Assembly (NCBI GenBank): GCA_016713825.1
Contig: JADJOJ010000006.1
Coordinates: 124,001-188,000, forward strand
Source of the DNA: Candidatus Leptofilum gracile
Lineage (GTDB): Bacteria > Chloroflexota > Anaerolineae > Promineifilales > Promineifilaceae
Length of the DNA stretch: 64,000 bases
Direction of reading: 5' to 3'
A program made the translations under genes and the position numbers. Each line of letters begins with the position of its first letter. The stretch's first letter is position 1. The notes under the pieces were generated by a model. The model made no database searches, had not been told where the DNA came from, and worked only from the letters and a program-made list of their open reading frames with translations. Shown here one piece after another: positions 44,454-51,760 of this stretch.

Positions 44454-45887
44454 TTACTTCTGAATACCGCCGTCCGTGAGCGCCCGCACGTTGAGCAGCC
44501 GATCCGCTTCTTCGCCGTCCAGGTAGCCTTTCTCGATCACCACTTCGCGCACGGTGCGGTTGGTGGCCATCGCTTCCTTGGCCACTTCGGCACCCTTCTG
44601 GTAGCCAATTACCGGGTTCAGCGCCGTCACCAGGATGGCGTTTTTGGCCAGCCAGCCAGACGCTTTTTCCCGATTGGCGTTAACGCCAACCACGCATTTC
44701 TCCGTAAACGCATTCACAGAATTGATGATCACGTCCATGCTTTGGAACAGGTTGTAAGCCATTACCGGCATCATCACGTTCAGCTCCAGCTGCCCAGCCT
44801 GGCCACACATCATCACCGTCAGGTCGTTGCCCATCACCTGGAACATCGCCATGTTCAGCATCTCGGCCAGCACCGGGTTGACTTTGCCGGGCATGATGGA
44901 GGAGCCAGGCTGCACGGCGGGCAGGCGAATCTCGTCTAACCCCGTGCTGGGGCCAGAGGAGAGCAGGCGGAAGTCGTTGGCAATGCGGGTGAGGTCTTGG
45001 GCCAGCGTGCGCAGCGCCCCGCTGAAGTGTACGGCATCGCCCAGGCTTTGCATGGATTCAAACAGATTGTCTGATTCGTGCAGTTCTAGCCCGGTGAGGC
45101 GGCCCAGGGTGGCCACCATGCGCCGGTGGTATTCGGTGTGGGCATTCAGGCCGGTGCCGGTGGCGGTGCCGCCAATGCCTAGCCGGCGCAGGCCGTCGGC
45201 CGCCTGGGCAATTTTTTCTCGGTCGCGCTCGACGGCGCGGGCGTAGGCCCCAAACTCCTGGCCCAGCCGCACGGGCACGGCATCTTGCAGATGGGTACGG
45301 CCGCTTTTCACCACGTCGTCAAATTCAGACGCCTTGCCGTTTAGGGCGTCGGCCAGGTTTTTTAGGCTGGCCAGCAGTTCATCCAGCCGCCAGAGGCAGC
45401 CCAGGCGGATGGCGGTGGGGATGGTGTCGTTGGTAGATTGGGCCATGTTGACATGGTCGTTGGGGTTGACGGGCTTTTTGGCGGCAGCCAGGCCAAAGCC
45501 CAGGTGCTCATTGGCTCGGTTGGCGATCACTTCGTTGATGTTCATGTTGTGGCTGGTGCCAGCCCCGGCTTGAATGGGGTCTACAACAAACTGGTCGGCG
45601 AAACGGCCGTCAATCACTTCATCTGCCGCCATCATGATGGCTTGGGCCATCGCGTCGCCAGAAACGGCCTTGCCGTCGAGCTCTTTATCTTGGAACAGGT
45701 CTAGATCGGCATTGACTTCGGCAGCGGCGCGCTTGATGACCGCCATTGACCAGACAAAAGCTGGATATGGTTTTAAGCCCGTAATGGGGAAGTTGTGGAT
45801 GGCACGTTGGGTTTGGGCTCCCCAGTATGCGTTGGCGGGCACATGCACATCGCCCAATGAATCTTTTTCCACGCGGTAGTCACTCAT
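44454..45887 (-). CDS. aspartase/fumarase superfamily lyase (probably aspartate ammonia-lyase)
   Basis: Lyase of 477 residues. The signature GSSIMPGKVNPVLAEMLNMA and NDTIPTAIRLG, SGRTHLQDAVPVRLGQEF, GGTATGTGLNAH motifs are clear. The residues after GKVNP (VLAE) are nearer aspartase (VIPE) than fumarase (TQCE), so aspartate ammonia-lyase is favoured, but fumarate hydratase cannot be excluded. Start 45887 (MSDYRVEKDSLGDVHVPANA) matches the family start; the longer frame to 46013 runs through the terminator. It lies downstream of a ferredoxin gene, separated by terminators. Confidence 0.88.
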   Translation of the reverse strand: MSDYRVEKDSLGDVHVPANAYWGAQTQRAIHNFPITGLKPYPAFVWSMAVIKRAAAEVNADLDLFQDKELDGKAVSGDAMAQAIMMAADEVIDGRFADQFVVDPIQAGAGTSHNMNINEVIANRANEHLGFGLAAAKKPVNPNDHVNMAQSTNDTIPTAIRLGCLWRLDELLASLKNLADALNGKASEFDDVVKSGRTHLQDAVPVRLGQEFGAYARAVERDREKIAQAADGLRRLGIGGTATGTGLNAHTEYHRRMVATLGRLTGLELHESDNLFESMQSLGDAVHFSGALRTLAQDLTRIANDFRLLSSGPSTGLDEIRLPAVQPGSSIMPGKVNPVLAEMLNMAMFQVMGNDLTVMMCGQAGQLELNVMMPVMAYNLFQSMDVIINSVNAFTEKCVVGVNANREKASGWLAKNAILVTALNPVIGYQKGAEVAKEAMATNRTVREVVIEKGYLDGEEADRLLNVRALTDGGIQK

Positions 45888-45916
45888 GATTTCCTCTTTT
45901 TGTTGGGGATAAAGAC

Positions 45917-45972
45917 AAAAAACCGAATTAGCCTTTTTGCAGTTAAACGCTAAAAGACTAATTCGGCTTTTT
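45917..45972 (-). terminator. inverted repeat between ferredoxin and lyase genes
   Basis: AAAAACCGAATTAG (near 45918-45931) and CTAATTCGGCTTTTT (45958-45972) pair with one mismatch. On the minus strand the A-tract side becomes a T-run, so it can terminate the ferredoxin transcript. Confidence 0.7.
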
Positions 45973-45984
45973 ATGTTAAAAGAA

Positions 45985-46010
45985 AGACCTGCTACCAGGG
46001 CAGCAGGTCT
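45985..46010. terminator. hairpin directly after the ferredoxin gene
   Basis: AGACCTGCT (45985-45993) and AGCAGGTCT (46002-46010) form a 9-bp stem. It starts 13 bases from the ferredoxin stop and stands in front of the larger terminator. Confidence 0.6.
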
Positions 46011-46023
46011 CAATTATTTGGGT

Positions 46024-46431
46024 TTAGTCTAGGGCGTCGTAGCCAGGCCCTTCGGAGAAGAAGTCGTAGTTTGCTGGAATATCCTCGGTGAGGTCCAGAA
46101 TTTCGCCACCGGAAAGCTGTTTGGCATTCAACAGTTTAACCTGATGCCCATCCACTTCGCCTTCGAAGGGAGCGCCATCGGATAAAAGCTCTTTGGTGTT
46201 GGCAATCCAGACACCAGCGGGGGCTTCGTAGTCGAACGGCACTTCTTCTTCGGGGAAGATGGCTTCGTAGGGGCATTCGGGCACGCAAGCGCCGCAGTCG
46301 ATGCAGGTGTCGGGGTCAATGTAGAGCCAGGGCCATGTTTCTTCGGGCTTGCCCAGGACCATGCATTCGACCGGACATACCTCTACGCACGCGGTGTCGC
46401 GCAAACATAAACGGGTCACAATATGGGTCAT
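46024..46431 (-). CDS. ferredoxin family protein (7Fe/8Fe type)
   Basis: Protein of 135 residues. The N-terminal cluster region RLCLRDTACVEVCPVECM and the CIDCGACVPECPYEAI motif give two Fe-S sites, with the layout of FdxA-type ferredoxins (spacing of the first site differs). The C-terminal 60 residues (from GVWIANTKELLSDG) are an extension not in the classic family. Likely an electron carrier in the cytoplasm. AAGGAGAGG precedes ATG 46431. It is followed by terminators, so it is probably monocistronic. Confidence 0.85.
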   Translation of the reverse strand: MTHIVTRLCLRDTACVEVCPVECMVLGKPEETWPWLYIDPDTCIDCGACVPECPYEAIFPEEEVPFDYEAPAGVWIANTKELLSDGAPFEGEVDGHQVKLLNAKQLSGGEILDLTEDIPANYDFFSEGPGYDALD

Positions 46432-46715
46432 AAATCCTCTCCTTATTTGGTCAGAAGGTTTTTTGTTAAGTGTAACCGGCTTTTTTTAGGGAAATTACCT
46501 CCGGTAAGTGACCGATTACAATTTGCATTGCCCTGGCTGAAGTTTGACTGGTTTTCAGTGAGGGCAGGTGTGGAGCTAATTTCTAAAGGTTCCTTGACCG
46601 ATGGGCCAATGGGTTCATTCTAGCCACACTAAACTGCTTTGTCAATTCTTTTTGCGGATGGGTGAAACGGCCGTTCCTCCAACCAAAATTTGCTTAAAAA
46701 GTAACCACTTTTGGG

Positions 46716-47072
46716 CTAAAAACGATGGGTAATCTGGCCTAGAATTTGGCTGGGGCGCAGGGGGCCAAAGCTGCGGCTGTCGGTTGAGGCCAGGCTGTCT
46801 GGGTTGTCGCCTTGGAGGAAGTAACGGCCGTCTGCGGTAACGGCCGTAATGCGTTTGATGAGCTTGTTTTCTGGTTCAAACGGGTGCTGGGCCAGGACGA
46901 TGTGGCCAACCTGGGGGTGTGTGTGGTGGTAGACGGCCGTATCTACCAACACCGTATCCCCTTCAGCAAGGGTGGGGTGCATGGAACGGCCGTTCACCCG
47001 GCGGCGCTGCCAGCGTGGCCGCAGCAGCTTCAAAAAGGTTAACAGAGAGGCAGCGAGCAGCGGCTGAGCCAT
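46716..47072 (-). CDS. sodX: nickel-SOD maturation protease (S26 signal peptidase family)
   Basis: S26-type serine protease of 118 residues. One N-terminal TM (MAQPLLAASLLTFLKLL) is followed by the catalytic Ser motif NGRSMHPTLAEGD and the Lys motif KLIKRI, and then GDNPDSLASTDSRSFG. It lies directly downstream of the nickel superoxide dismutase gene, as sodX does beside sodN, so its job is to cut the SOD propeptide and expose the nickel-binding His. Start 47072 is chosen since sequence further up is a terminator hairpin. The gene symbol is given from context and family. Confidence 0.85.
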   Translation of the reverse strand: MAQPLLAASLLTFLKLLRPRWQRRRVNGRSMHPTLAEGDTVLVDTAVYHHTHPQVGHIVLAQHPFEPENKLIKRITAVTADGRYFLQGDNPDSLASTDSRSFGPLRPSQILGQITHRF

Positions 47073-47085
47073 AAGGAGAATGAAA

Positions 47086-47113
47086 AAACGCCGATCTGTA
47101 CAGATCGGCGTTT
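47086..47113 (-). terminator. 14-bp perfect hairpin between sodN and sodX
   Basis: AAACGCCGATCTGT (47086-47099) is followed directly by its exact complement (47100-47113). On the minus strand a T-run follows, so it can end or attenuate the sodN transcript before the protease gene, probably allowing higher SOD expression. Confidence 0.8.
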
Positions 47114-47133
47114 GTCGTGGTTGCTCAAAAAAG

Positions 47134-47604
47134 TTAGCTGGCGGTGTAGTAGGTGATGTCACGCCCTTTGGTGGCCCAGAAGATGTTGTGGATTTTTTCT
47201 ACAGTTTCCATCAACTCTTGCGCGTGATCCAGGTTCACTTCTACCTTGCAAGCGGAGCACAGCTTGGCCGCTTGCCAGAATGTGTCGTGCAGGTCGGGGT
47301 ATTTTTCCAGGTGCACGGGTTTGAAATAGTCGGTCCAAAGAACCAGCAGCTCTTGTTTGGCTTTGTGCGCTTGCTCTTCTTTAATGGCAATGTAGCGAGA
47401 CATTGTGTTCAGGTAAGCAGCCCAGGCTGCGGAATCCCCATCGCTTGGCGGGGAAAGGGCCAGGATTTTTTTGGTCATCGAAAGCACAGCTTCGGCTTTA
47501 ATGCGCGCATCGGCGGGATCGTAGACGCCGCAAGGCCCATCGCAGTGGGCATTGGCTTCTGCCGCCGGGAATAAGTCATTAATCATCGCTTTCAGAGTCT
47601 TCAT
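47134..47604 (-). CDS. sodN: nickel superoxide dismutase
   Basis: Ni-SOD of 156 residues including a 19-residue propeptide (MKTLKAMINDLFPAAEANA). The mature protein starts with the nickel hook HCDGPCGVYDP: His1, Cys2 and Cys6 bind nickel. It disproportionates superoxide as a helical hexamer. ATG 47604 is chosen because AAGGAG lies upstream and it yields the usual propeptide; the frame is open to 47736. The mature length of about 137 matches the Streptomyces-type enzyme of near 117-131 with a modest extension. It is divergent from a sensor kinase gene. Confidence 0.93.
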   Translation of the reverse strand: MKTLKAMINDLFPAAEANAHCDGPCGVYDPADARIKAEAVLSMTKKILALSPPSDGDSAAWAAYLNTMSRYIAIKEEQAHKAKQELLVLWTDYFKPVHLEKYPDLHDTFWQAAKLCSACKVEVNLDHAQELMETVEKIHNIFWATKGRDITYYTAS

Positions 47605-47778
47605 AGCTTTTGCTCCTTCTTTAAATGTATGAAATAAACGATCTGTTAAACCAATTATAGTTGTACCAACAATTGCGCCACCTGTCCATTGGACCAGGGC
47701 ATATTTTTGCAGGTACAGGCTATTTGGGGAATTCACTGCTTGTTTATGGGGGAGTACGGCCGTTCCCCATGATCTCCT

Positions 47779-49332
47779 ATGTCATCTCTCCCCAAAATCA
47801 TATACAGTATTTGGCAAATGAGCGCTGCAATCGATGAAAGAGACGAAAAGAAGATGCCTGGCTGGAAAGATCGGCTGCCCAATCGGCGGCAAATCTATTC
47901 TGGATTGCTTTCATTAGCCGGGTTGGTAATCATCATTCTTGGCTTGCTGCTCTTCCCCCAGTATGAAAACCCGTCCATTTTGCTGCTGCTGCTCTTCTTT
48001 GCCATTGCCACCCAAAGTACCATGACGTACCTGGTTGGCGGCAACGTGAGCGTTTCGGTGAGCGGGGCCATTAGCTTTGCTGTGGTGGGGCTGTATGGCC
48101 CCATTGCCGCGGGCATGGCCGCGGCCATTGCCGAATTGGGGCTCTGGCTGCTCAGCTTGCGCCCCAAAGACCGCAACTGGAACCACGAGCTGGAGCGGCT
48201 AGGCGTGAATGGCGGCATTCACGGCGTCTCTATTTTGATGGGCGGGCTGGTATTTATCTGGCTACGACAATTGTTAGGGACAGGCAACTTCGTTTTGGAA
48301 GCGGTCCCCTGGCTTGTTGGGGCAATCGTGGGCGATCAGGTCAACTTCTGGCTGCTCTCCATCATCATCTACCTGGCTAACGGCGTGCGCCCCAAAGAGG
48401 TTTTCCGCGAAAACCGCTGGGCCATTCCCATGAACGTGCTGGTAATGAGCATTGGCGGCGGGTTGATTATGCTGGCCGTGACCCAGTTTGGCTTGCTGGG
48501 ATTGGCGATTTTTGTGCTGCCCATCGTGCTTTCGGCCTACTCCTTTCGGATAACGGTAAACAATGCCAAAAAGCAGATGGAAAAGCTGGAAGAGATGGTA
48601 ACGCTGCGTACCCAGGCGTTAGCAGACGCCAACCACAAGCTAGAAGCGCTGCACAAGGAAAAAGATTCCTTCCTGGCGGTGCTGACGCACGATATGCGCA
48701 CGCCCCTTACCAGCATTCGCGGTTATGGCAGCATTATGCGCGACCGGGAGCTGACGCGTGAGCAGCAAACCAAGATTGCCAAGGTGATTTTGAACAGTCA
48801 GGACACGCTGTTGGAAATTGTGAACAACATTCTGGAGCTAGAAAAGCTGCAATCGGGCGTGCCAATTTTGTTGGAATCCTCGAATTTCGATTTGGCGCTG
48901 CTGGTGAAAAACACAACTGAATCTCTAGAAGCCCAGGCGCTGGAGAAAAATATCACCCTTAACTACGACCAAATTCCCTCACCGATCATGGTGACGGCCG
49001 ATATGAGCAAGATGCGGCGGGTGATTCTGAACTTGATTTCTAATGCGTTGAAGTACACGCCAGAGAGTGGGTTGGTATCGGTACGGACGGTGGTAGACGG
49101 CCGTTTCGCCAAATTCGAAGTAGAAGACAACGGCTACGGCATTCCCGCCGACGAACTGCCCTTTATCTTCGACCGCTACAGCCGCGTAAAGGGCCACCGC
49201 CACCTGGCCATCGGCACCGGCCTCGGCCTGGCCATCGTCAAAAGCCTCATCGAAGCCCACGACGGCGAAATTAGCGTACAAAGCGAAGAAAACGTCGGCA
49301 GCACCTTCACCTTCAAGCTCCCCCTCACCTGA
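47779..49332 (+). CDS. sensor histidine kinase with multi-TM sensor
   Basis: Kinase of 517 residues. About seven or eight TM helices (about 40-265) are followed by a coiled coil, HisKA with phospho-His in LTHDMRTPLTSIRGYGS near residue 307, and an HATPase domain with N-box NLISNALKYTPES, G1 DNGYGIPADE and G2 GTGLGLAIVKS. No response regulator is adjacent, so the partner is unknown. It is transcribed divergently from sodN, with about 175 bp between start codons, but a link to superoxide is speculation. An ACGGCCGT motif lies at its upstream side. Confidence 0.9.
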   Translation: MSSLPKIIYSIWQMSAAIDERDEKKMPGWKDRLPNRRQIYSGLLSLAGLVIIILGLLLFPQYENPSILLLLLFFAIATQSTMTYLVGGNVSVSVSGAISFAVVGLYGPIAAGMAAAIAELGLWLLSLRPKDRNWNHELERLGVNGGIHGVSILMGGLVFIWLRQLLGTGNFVLEAVPWLVGAIVGDQVNFWLLSIIIYLANGVRPKEVFRENRWAIPMNVLVMSIGGGLIMLAVTQFGLLGLAIFVLPIVLSAYSFRITVNNAKKQMEKLEEMVTLRTQALADANHKLEALHKEKDSFLAVLTHDMRTPLTSIRGYGSIMRDRELTREQQTKIAKVILNSQDTLLEIVNNILELEKLQSGVPILLESSNFDLALLVKNTTESLEAQALEKNITLNYDQIPSPIMVTADMSKMRRVILNLISNALKYTPESGLVSVRTVVDGRFAKFEVEDNGYGIPADELPFIFDRYSRVKGHRHLAIGTGLGLAIVKSLIEAHDGEISVQSEENVGSTFTFKLPLT

Positions 49333-49344
49333 TCCAAACTATCT

Positions 49345-49419
49345 GCTCTAACGCCAGTTTCAGCCGCCGCGCAGCGAGCACCGCGAGCGCAGCGGAGTCG
49401 CCTGCAAGCCGTGTTAGCC
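49345..49419 (-). other. attC site of the integron cassette
   Basis: 75-bp imperfect inverted repeat downstream of the cassette gene. In cassette orientation it begins with R'' GGCTAAC (49419-49413) and ends with GCGTTAGAG, with cleavage after G at 49352. An inner stem pairs CCGCCGCGC with GCGCAGCGG. The right half (GGCTGAAACTGGCGTTAGA) resembles the aadA1 attC. R'' is the exact complement of G plus the cassette's own first bases TTAGCC at 50056-50051, as expected for an inserted cassette. Confidence 0.85.
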
Positions 49420-50056
49420 TGCCCCCTGTAAGTGTCTAGGCGTGTATTCTACACATGGGTCTGATCCGCGCCGCTTTGTCATGCCTGGTTTGTCAGCGTC
49501 TTGGCAGTTTGACGCAGACGTTCCGAAAAGTCATCCGCCATATCAATGTACGGATACCCCAAACGCTCACACTCGGCTTGAATAAGCCTACTCCATCGCG
49601 GAACGTCCTGCGCTATCTGTCTGCGTAACGCTTCAGGCAAATCGCCGTAACCCGGTGAGCGTCCTGGATATTGATCCAGCTTTTCCAAGGTCATGTGTGA
49701 GCAACCCAGGAATACTGAGCGGATCTGATACTTCTTGGAGAGTTCCATCACCTGCGCCGGAAGAAAATCGACGCCTTCGATCAGATAATTTTCAGCTTGG
49801 GAGCTAACGCCCCAGATAAATCTTTCCAGATAGGGCAGAAACCATTCGGCGTCAGCCAGGATAGCTTCCGGCGCCGCATTCCATTCTGTTTTTACGCCCT
49901 GCTCGTTTTTGACCCGCAGGAGTTCAACCAGCAAGTCCGTCGAGACCCAACCAATTTTCAGGTCAGACGCGATTTGCTGACCAACGAGACTCTTTCCAGC
50001 TCTGGGCGCTCCACCTACCAAGTAAATCACAGTGGCTCTCCGAGATGGCGGGCTAA
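49352..50056 (-). mobile_element. integron gene cassette (705 bp)
   Basis: Bounded by a G|TTAGCC core site at 50057/50056 and the attC core G|TTAGAG at 49352/49351. It holds one gene on the minus strand (49479-50030) in the orientation normal for cassettes, divergent from the integrase relic. It has no ACGGCCGT motif. Confidence 0.8.
49479..50030 (-). CDS. cassette-borne P-loop kinase-like protein
   Basis: Protein of 183 residues with Walker A GGAPRAGKSLVGQQIA at residues 6-14 and a kinase-like layout: STDLLVELLR, ENYLIEGVDFLPAQVMEL and later SRLIQAECERLGYPYIDMADDF. It resembles the broad adenylate-kinase/zeta-toxin-like or 2-phosphoglycerate-kinase-like group; the substrate is unknown. GTG 50030 has GGAGAG 6 bases upstream. 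The gene is alone in its cassette, 26 bases from the cassette boundary, so a promoter from the integrase side would read it. Confidence 0.8.
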   Translation of the reverse strand: MIYLVGGAPRAGKSLVGQQIASDLKIGWVSTDLLVELLRVKNEQGVKTEWNAAPEAILADAEWFLPYLERFIWGVSSQAENYLIEGVDFLPAQVMELSKKYQIRSVFLGCSHMTLEKLDQYPGRSPGYGDLPEALRRQIAQDVPRWSRLIQAECERLGYPYIDMADDFSERLRQTAKTLTNQA

Positions 50057-50301
50057 CATATATTATGCCGACTGGTGTTCGGCATAAGAACTGGGTTTTG
50101 CATGTTATGCCGAAAGATTTCGGCTTTCTTTCGGCATAACATGCCTGATAAGGTAAAATTGCTGCGTTCGTGTCGGCATAAGACGAGAATCCAGGGTTTA
50201 TGCAGAATACTGTTCAGTATAACTCCCCAATTCCCTGGCAAAATGCTGACTTCAGCCAGTATAAATGCTTTTTTGTGGTTTTTCAATTTAGGAAGTAGAA
50301 A
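50057..50301. promoter_or_regulatory. putative attI/promoter region with five TTATGCCGA repeats
   Basis: Between the integrase relic and the cassette. TTATGCCGA or its complement occurs at 50063-50071, 50079-50087, 50105-50113, 50131-50139 and 50173-50181. These form a 9-bp dyad (50063-50087) and a 17-bp perfect dyad (50100-50116/50128-50144). The recombination core G|TTAGCC is at 50057. A separate dyad ATACTG-TT-CAGTAT (50207-50220) lies nearer the integrase. Their layout suggests integrase-binding direct repeats and operators, by position only. Confidence 0.6.
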
Positions 50302-50669
50302 ATGGCACAAAAGATCAAACTGCTCGATCAGGTTCGTCAGAAGATTCGCCTCAAGGGGTACTCCTACCAAACCGAAAAAACCTATGTGGATTGGATTAAA
50401 CGGTTTATTTTGTTTCATCAGAAGCGGCATCCGTCTGAAATGGGCAAGGATGAAGTCGAGGCCTTCCTGACCCATCTGGCGGTGGATAGAGATGTCGCGG
50501 CTTCAACCATACGTTTCGGCACAGCTTTGCCACGCATTTGCTGGAAGCGGGTATTGATATTCGCACTATTCAGGAACTGCTGGGCCACAAAGATGTAAAA
50601 ACCACAATGATCTACACGCACGTCGCCAATCGGGGCGCATTGGGCGTGCGCAGCCCACTCGATGAACTA
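50302..50669 (+). pseudogene. integron integrase (intI) with internal deletion
   Basis: The N-terminal SAM-like domain (LLDQVRQKIRLKGYSYQTEK, then WIKRFILFHQKRHPSEMGKD) runs to VAAST and then jumps to the C-terminal end RFGHSFATHLLEAGIDIRTI, ELLGHKDVKTTMIYTHV and SPLDEL. Around 185 residues are missing, including the first catalytic Arg and the integron-specific patch. The second part is in another frame; one base in TTCGGCAC would restore FRHSFATH. The tyrosine and GH motifs survive but recombination is impossible. The SPLD ending and N-terminal motif are IntI-type, not ordinary XerC/D. Confidence 0.85.
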
Positions 50670-50702
50670 ACCTTTTACTGTCCCCTTCACCTTGTCACCT
50701 TG

Positions 50703-51690
50703 TCACAAAGTTGCTTCCATTCCCAGATTGTGCGCCACGGCGTTCTCCAAAGCAATACGGCCAGCGATGGCGTCTTGCACGGCGACGCCGACGGATTTGA
50801 AGAAGGTGATTTGCTCTGGGCTGGTGCGCCCTGGCTTGAGCCCGGCGGCAATTTCTCCCAGTTCGGCATAAATGTGGTCTTCGGTAATGAGGCCTGCTTG
50901 CAATGGTTGGATCAGGTCGCCTGCTTCTTCCCAGGCGGCGGCGCGCTCATCTACCACCACCAGGGCGCGTTGGACTGTTTCAACATCCACTTCTTGCATG
51001 GCCGGGGTGTAGGAGCCGACGCCGTTGATGTGGGTGCCGGGGGCCACATCTTTGCCGTTAAAGACGGGCTGGCTGCTGGTGGTGGCGGCACAGATGATGT
51101 CGGCGTGGTGCGGCCGTTTCCGCACTATCCACCACTTCCATCAACTCCGGTACAGGGCCGACGCCCCGCATTTCCTGGGCGAAGCGCTCCGCGTTTTGGC
51201 GGTTGGGGCTGTACACGCGCACCTCGCGAATGTCCCGTACGGTGCAAACGGCCTCCAACTGGGTGCGGGCCTGGACGCCGCTGCCCAAAATGGCGACCAC
51301 GTGGGCATCCAGGCGGGCCAGCAAGTCGGTGGCGGCCCCTGCGCCGGCCCCGGTGCGGATGGCGGTGAGCGTGCCCCCCTCCAACAGCGCCAGCGGACGG
51401 CCGTTTGCCGCATCCAGTACCAAAACGGCCGCATAAATCGTTGGCTCCCCCCGTTCGCTGTTTTTGGGGAACACCGAAACCACTTTCACGGCCAGATCGC
51501 CACTTTGGGCCAAAAGGCGGGCATGACCAGCGTCGTGCCGCTGTGTGGGGCCACAGCCACCCGACCGCGCAGCGGTACCACCCGCCTGCCCCGTAGAAAG
51601 CTGGGCAAACGCTTGTTTCATGCCTTCAATCGCTTCGGCCATCGGCAGGGCGCGGCGAACATCTTGGGCGGAAAGAATACGCATTTTCAT
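50703..51690 (-). pseudogene. ornithine cyclodeaminase/mu-crystallin-like protein, frameshifted
   Basis: Two frames together make about 325 residues. The N-terminal frame begins MKMRILSAQDVRRALPMAEA and has the NAD-binding VVAILGSGVQARTQLEAV; the C-terminal frame carries ADIICAATTSSQPVF and GTHINGVGSYTPAMQEVD, both family hallmarks. They meet near 51108 inside GGAAACGGCCGCACC; adding two bases (as in the common ACGGCCGTT) or removing one restores the frame. The enzyme would be an NAD(P)-dependent imine reductase or cyclodeaminase. It reads toward the integron and away from the liv cluster. Confidence 0.78.
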
Positions 51691-51710
51691 AAAAATAATC
51701 CTTTGTTAAA

Positions 51711-51760
51711 AGTGGATAGTGGTTAGTGGTTGGGGGCTGGTTTGCCAGCTACTATCCACT
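51711..51760. repeat. word-like inverted repeat AGTGGATAGT
   Basis: AGTGGATAGT (51711-51720) and ACTATCCACT (51751-51760) with inner GCTGG/CCAGC. It covers the end of the binding-protein gene and lies before the cyclodeaminase gene on the minus strand, possibly as a terminator. AGTGGTTAGTGGTTGG inside shows the word-like repetition. Confidence 0.5.

Noticed and set aside
50053..50475. 140-codon minus-strand frame across the attI region and integrase start
   Set aside because: It runs through palindromic repeats and antisense of the integrase; it has no family features.
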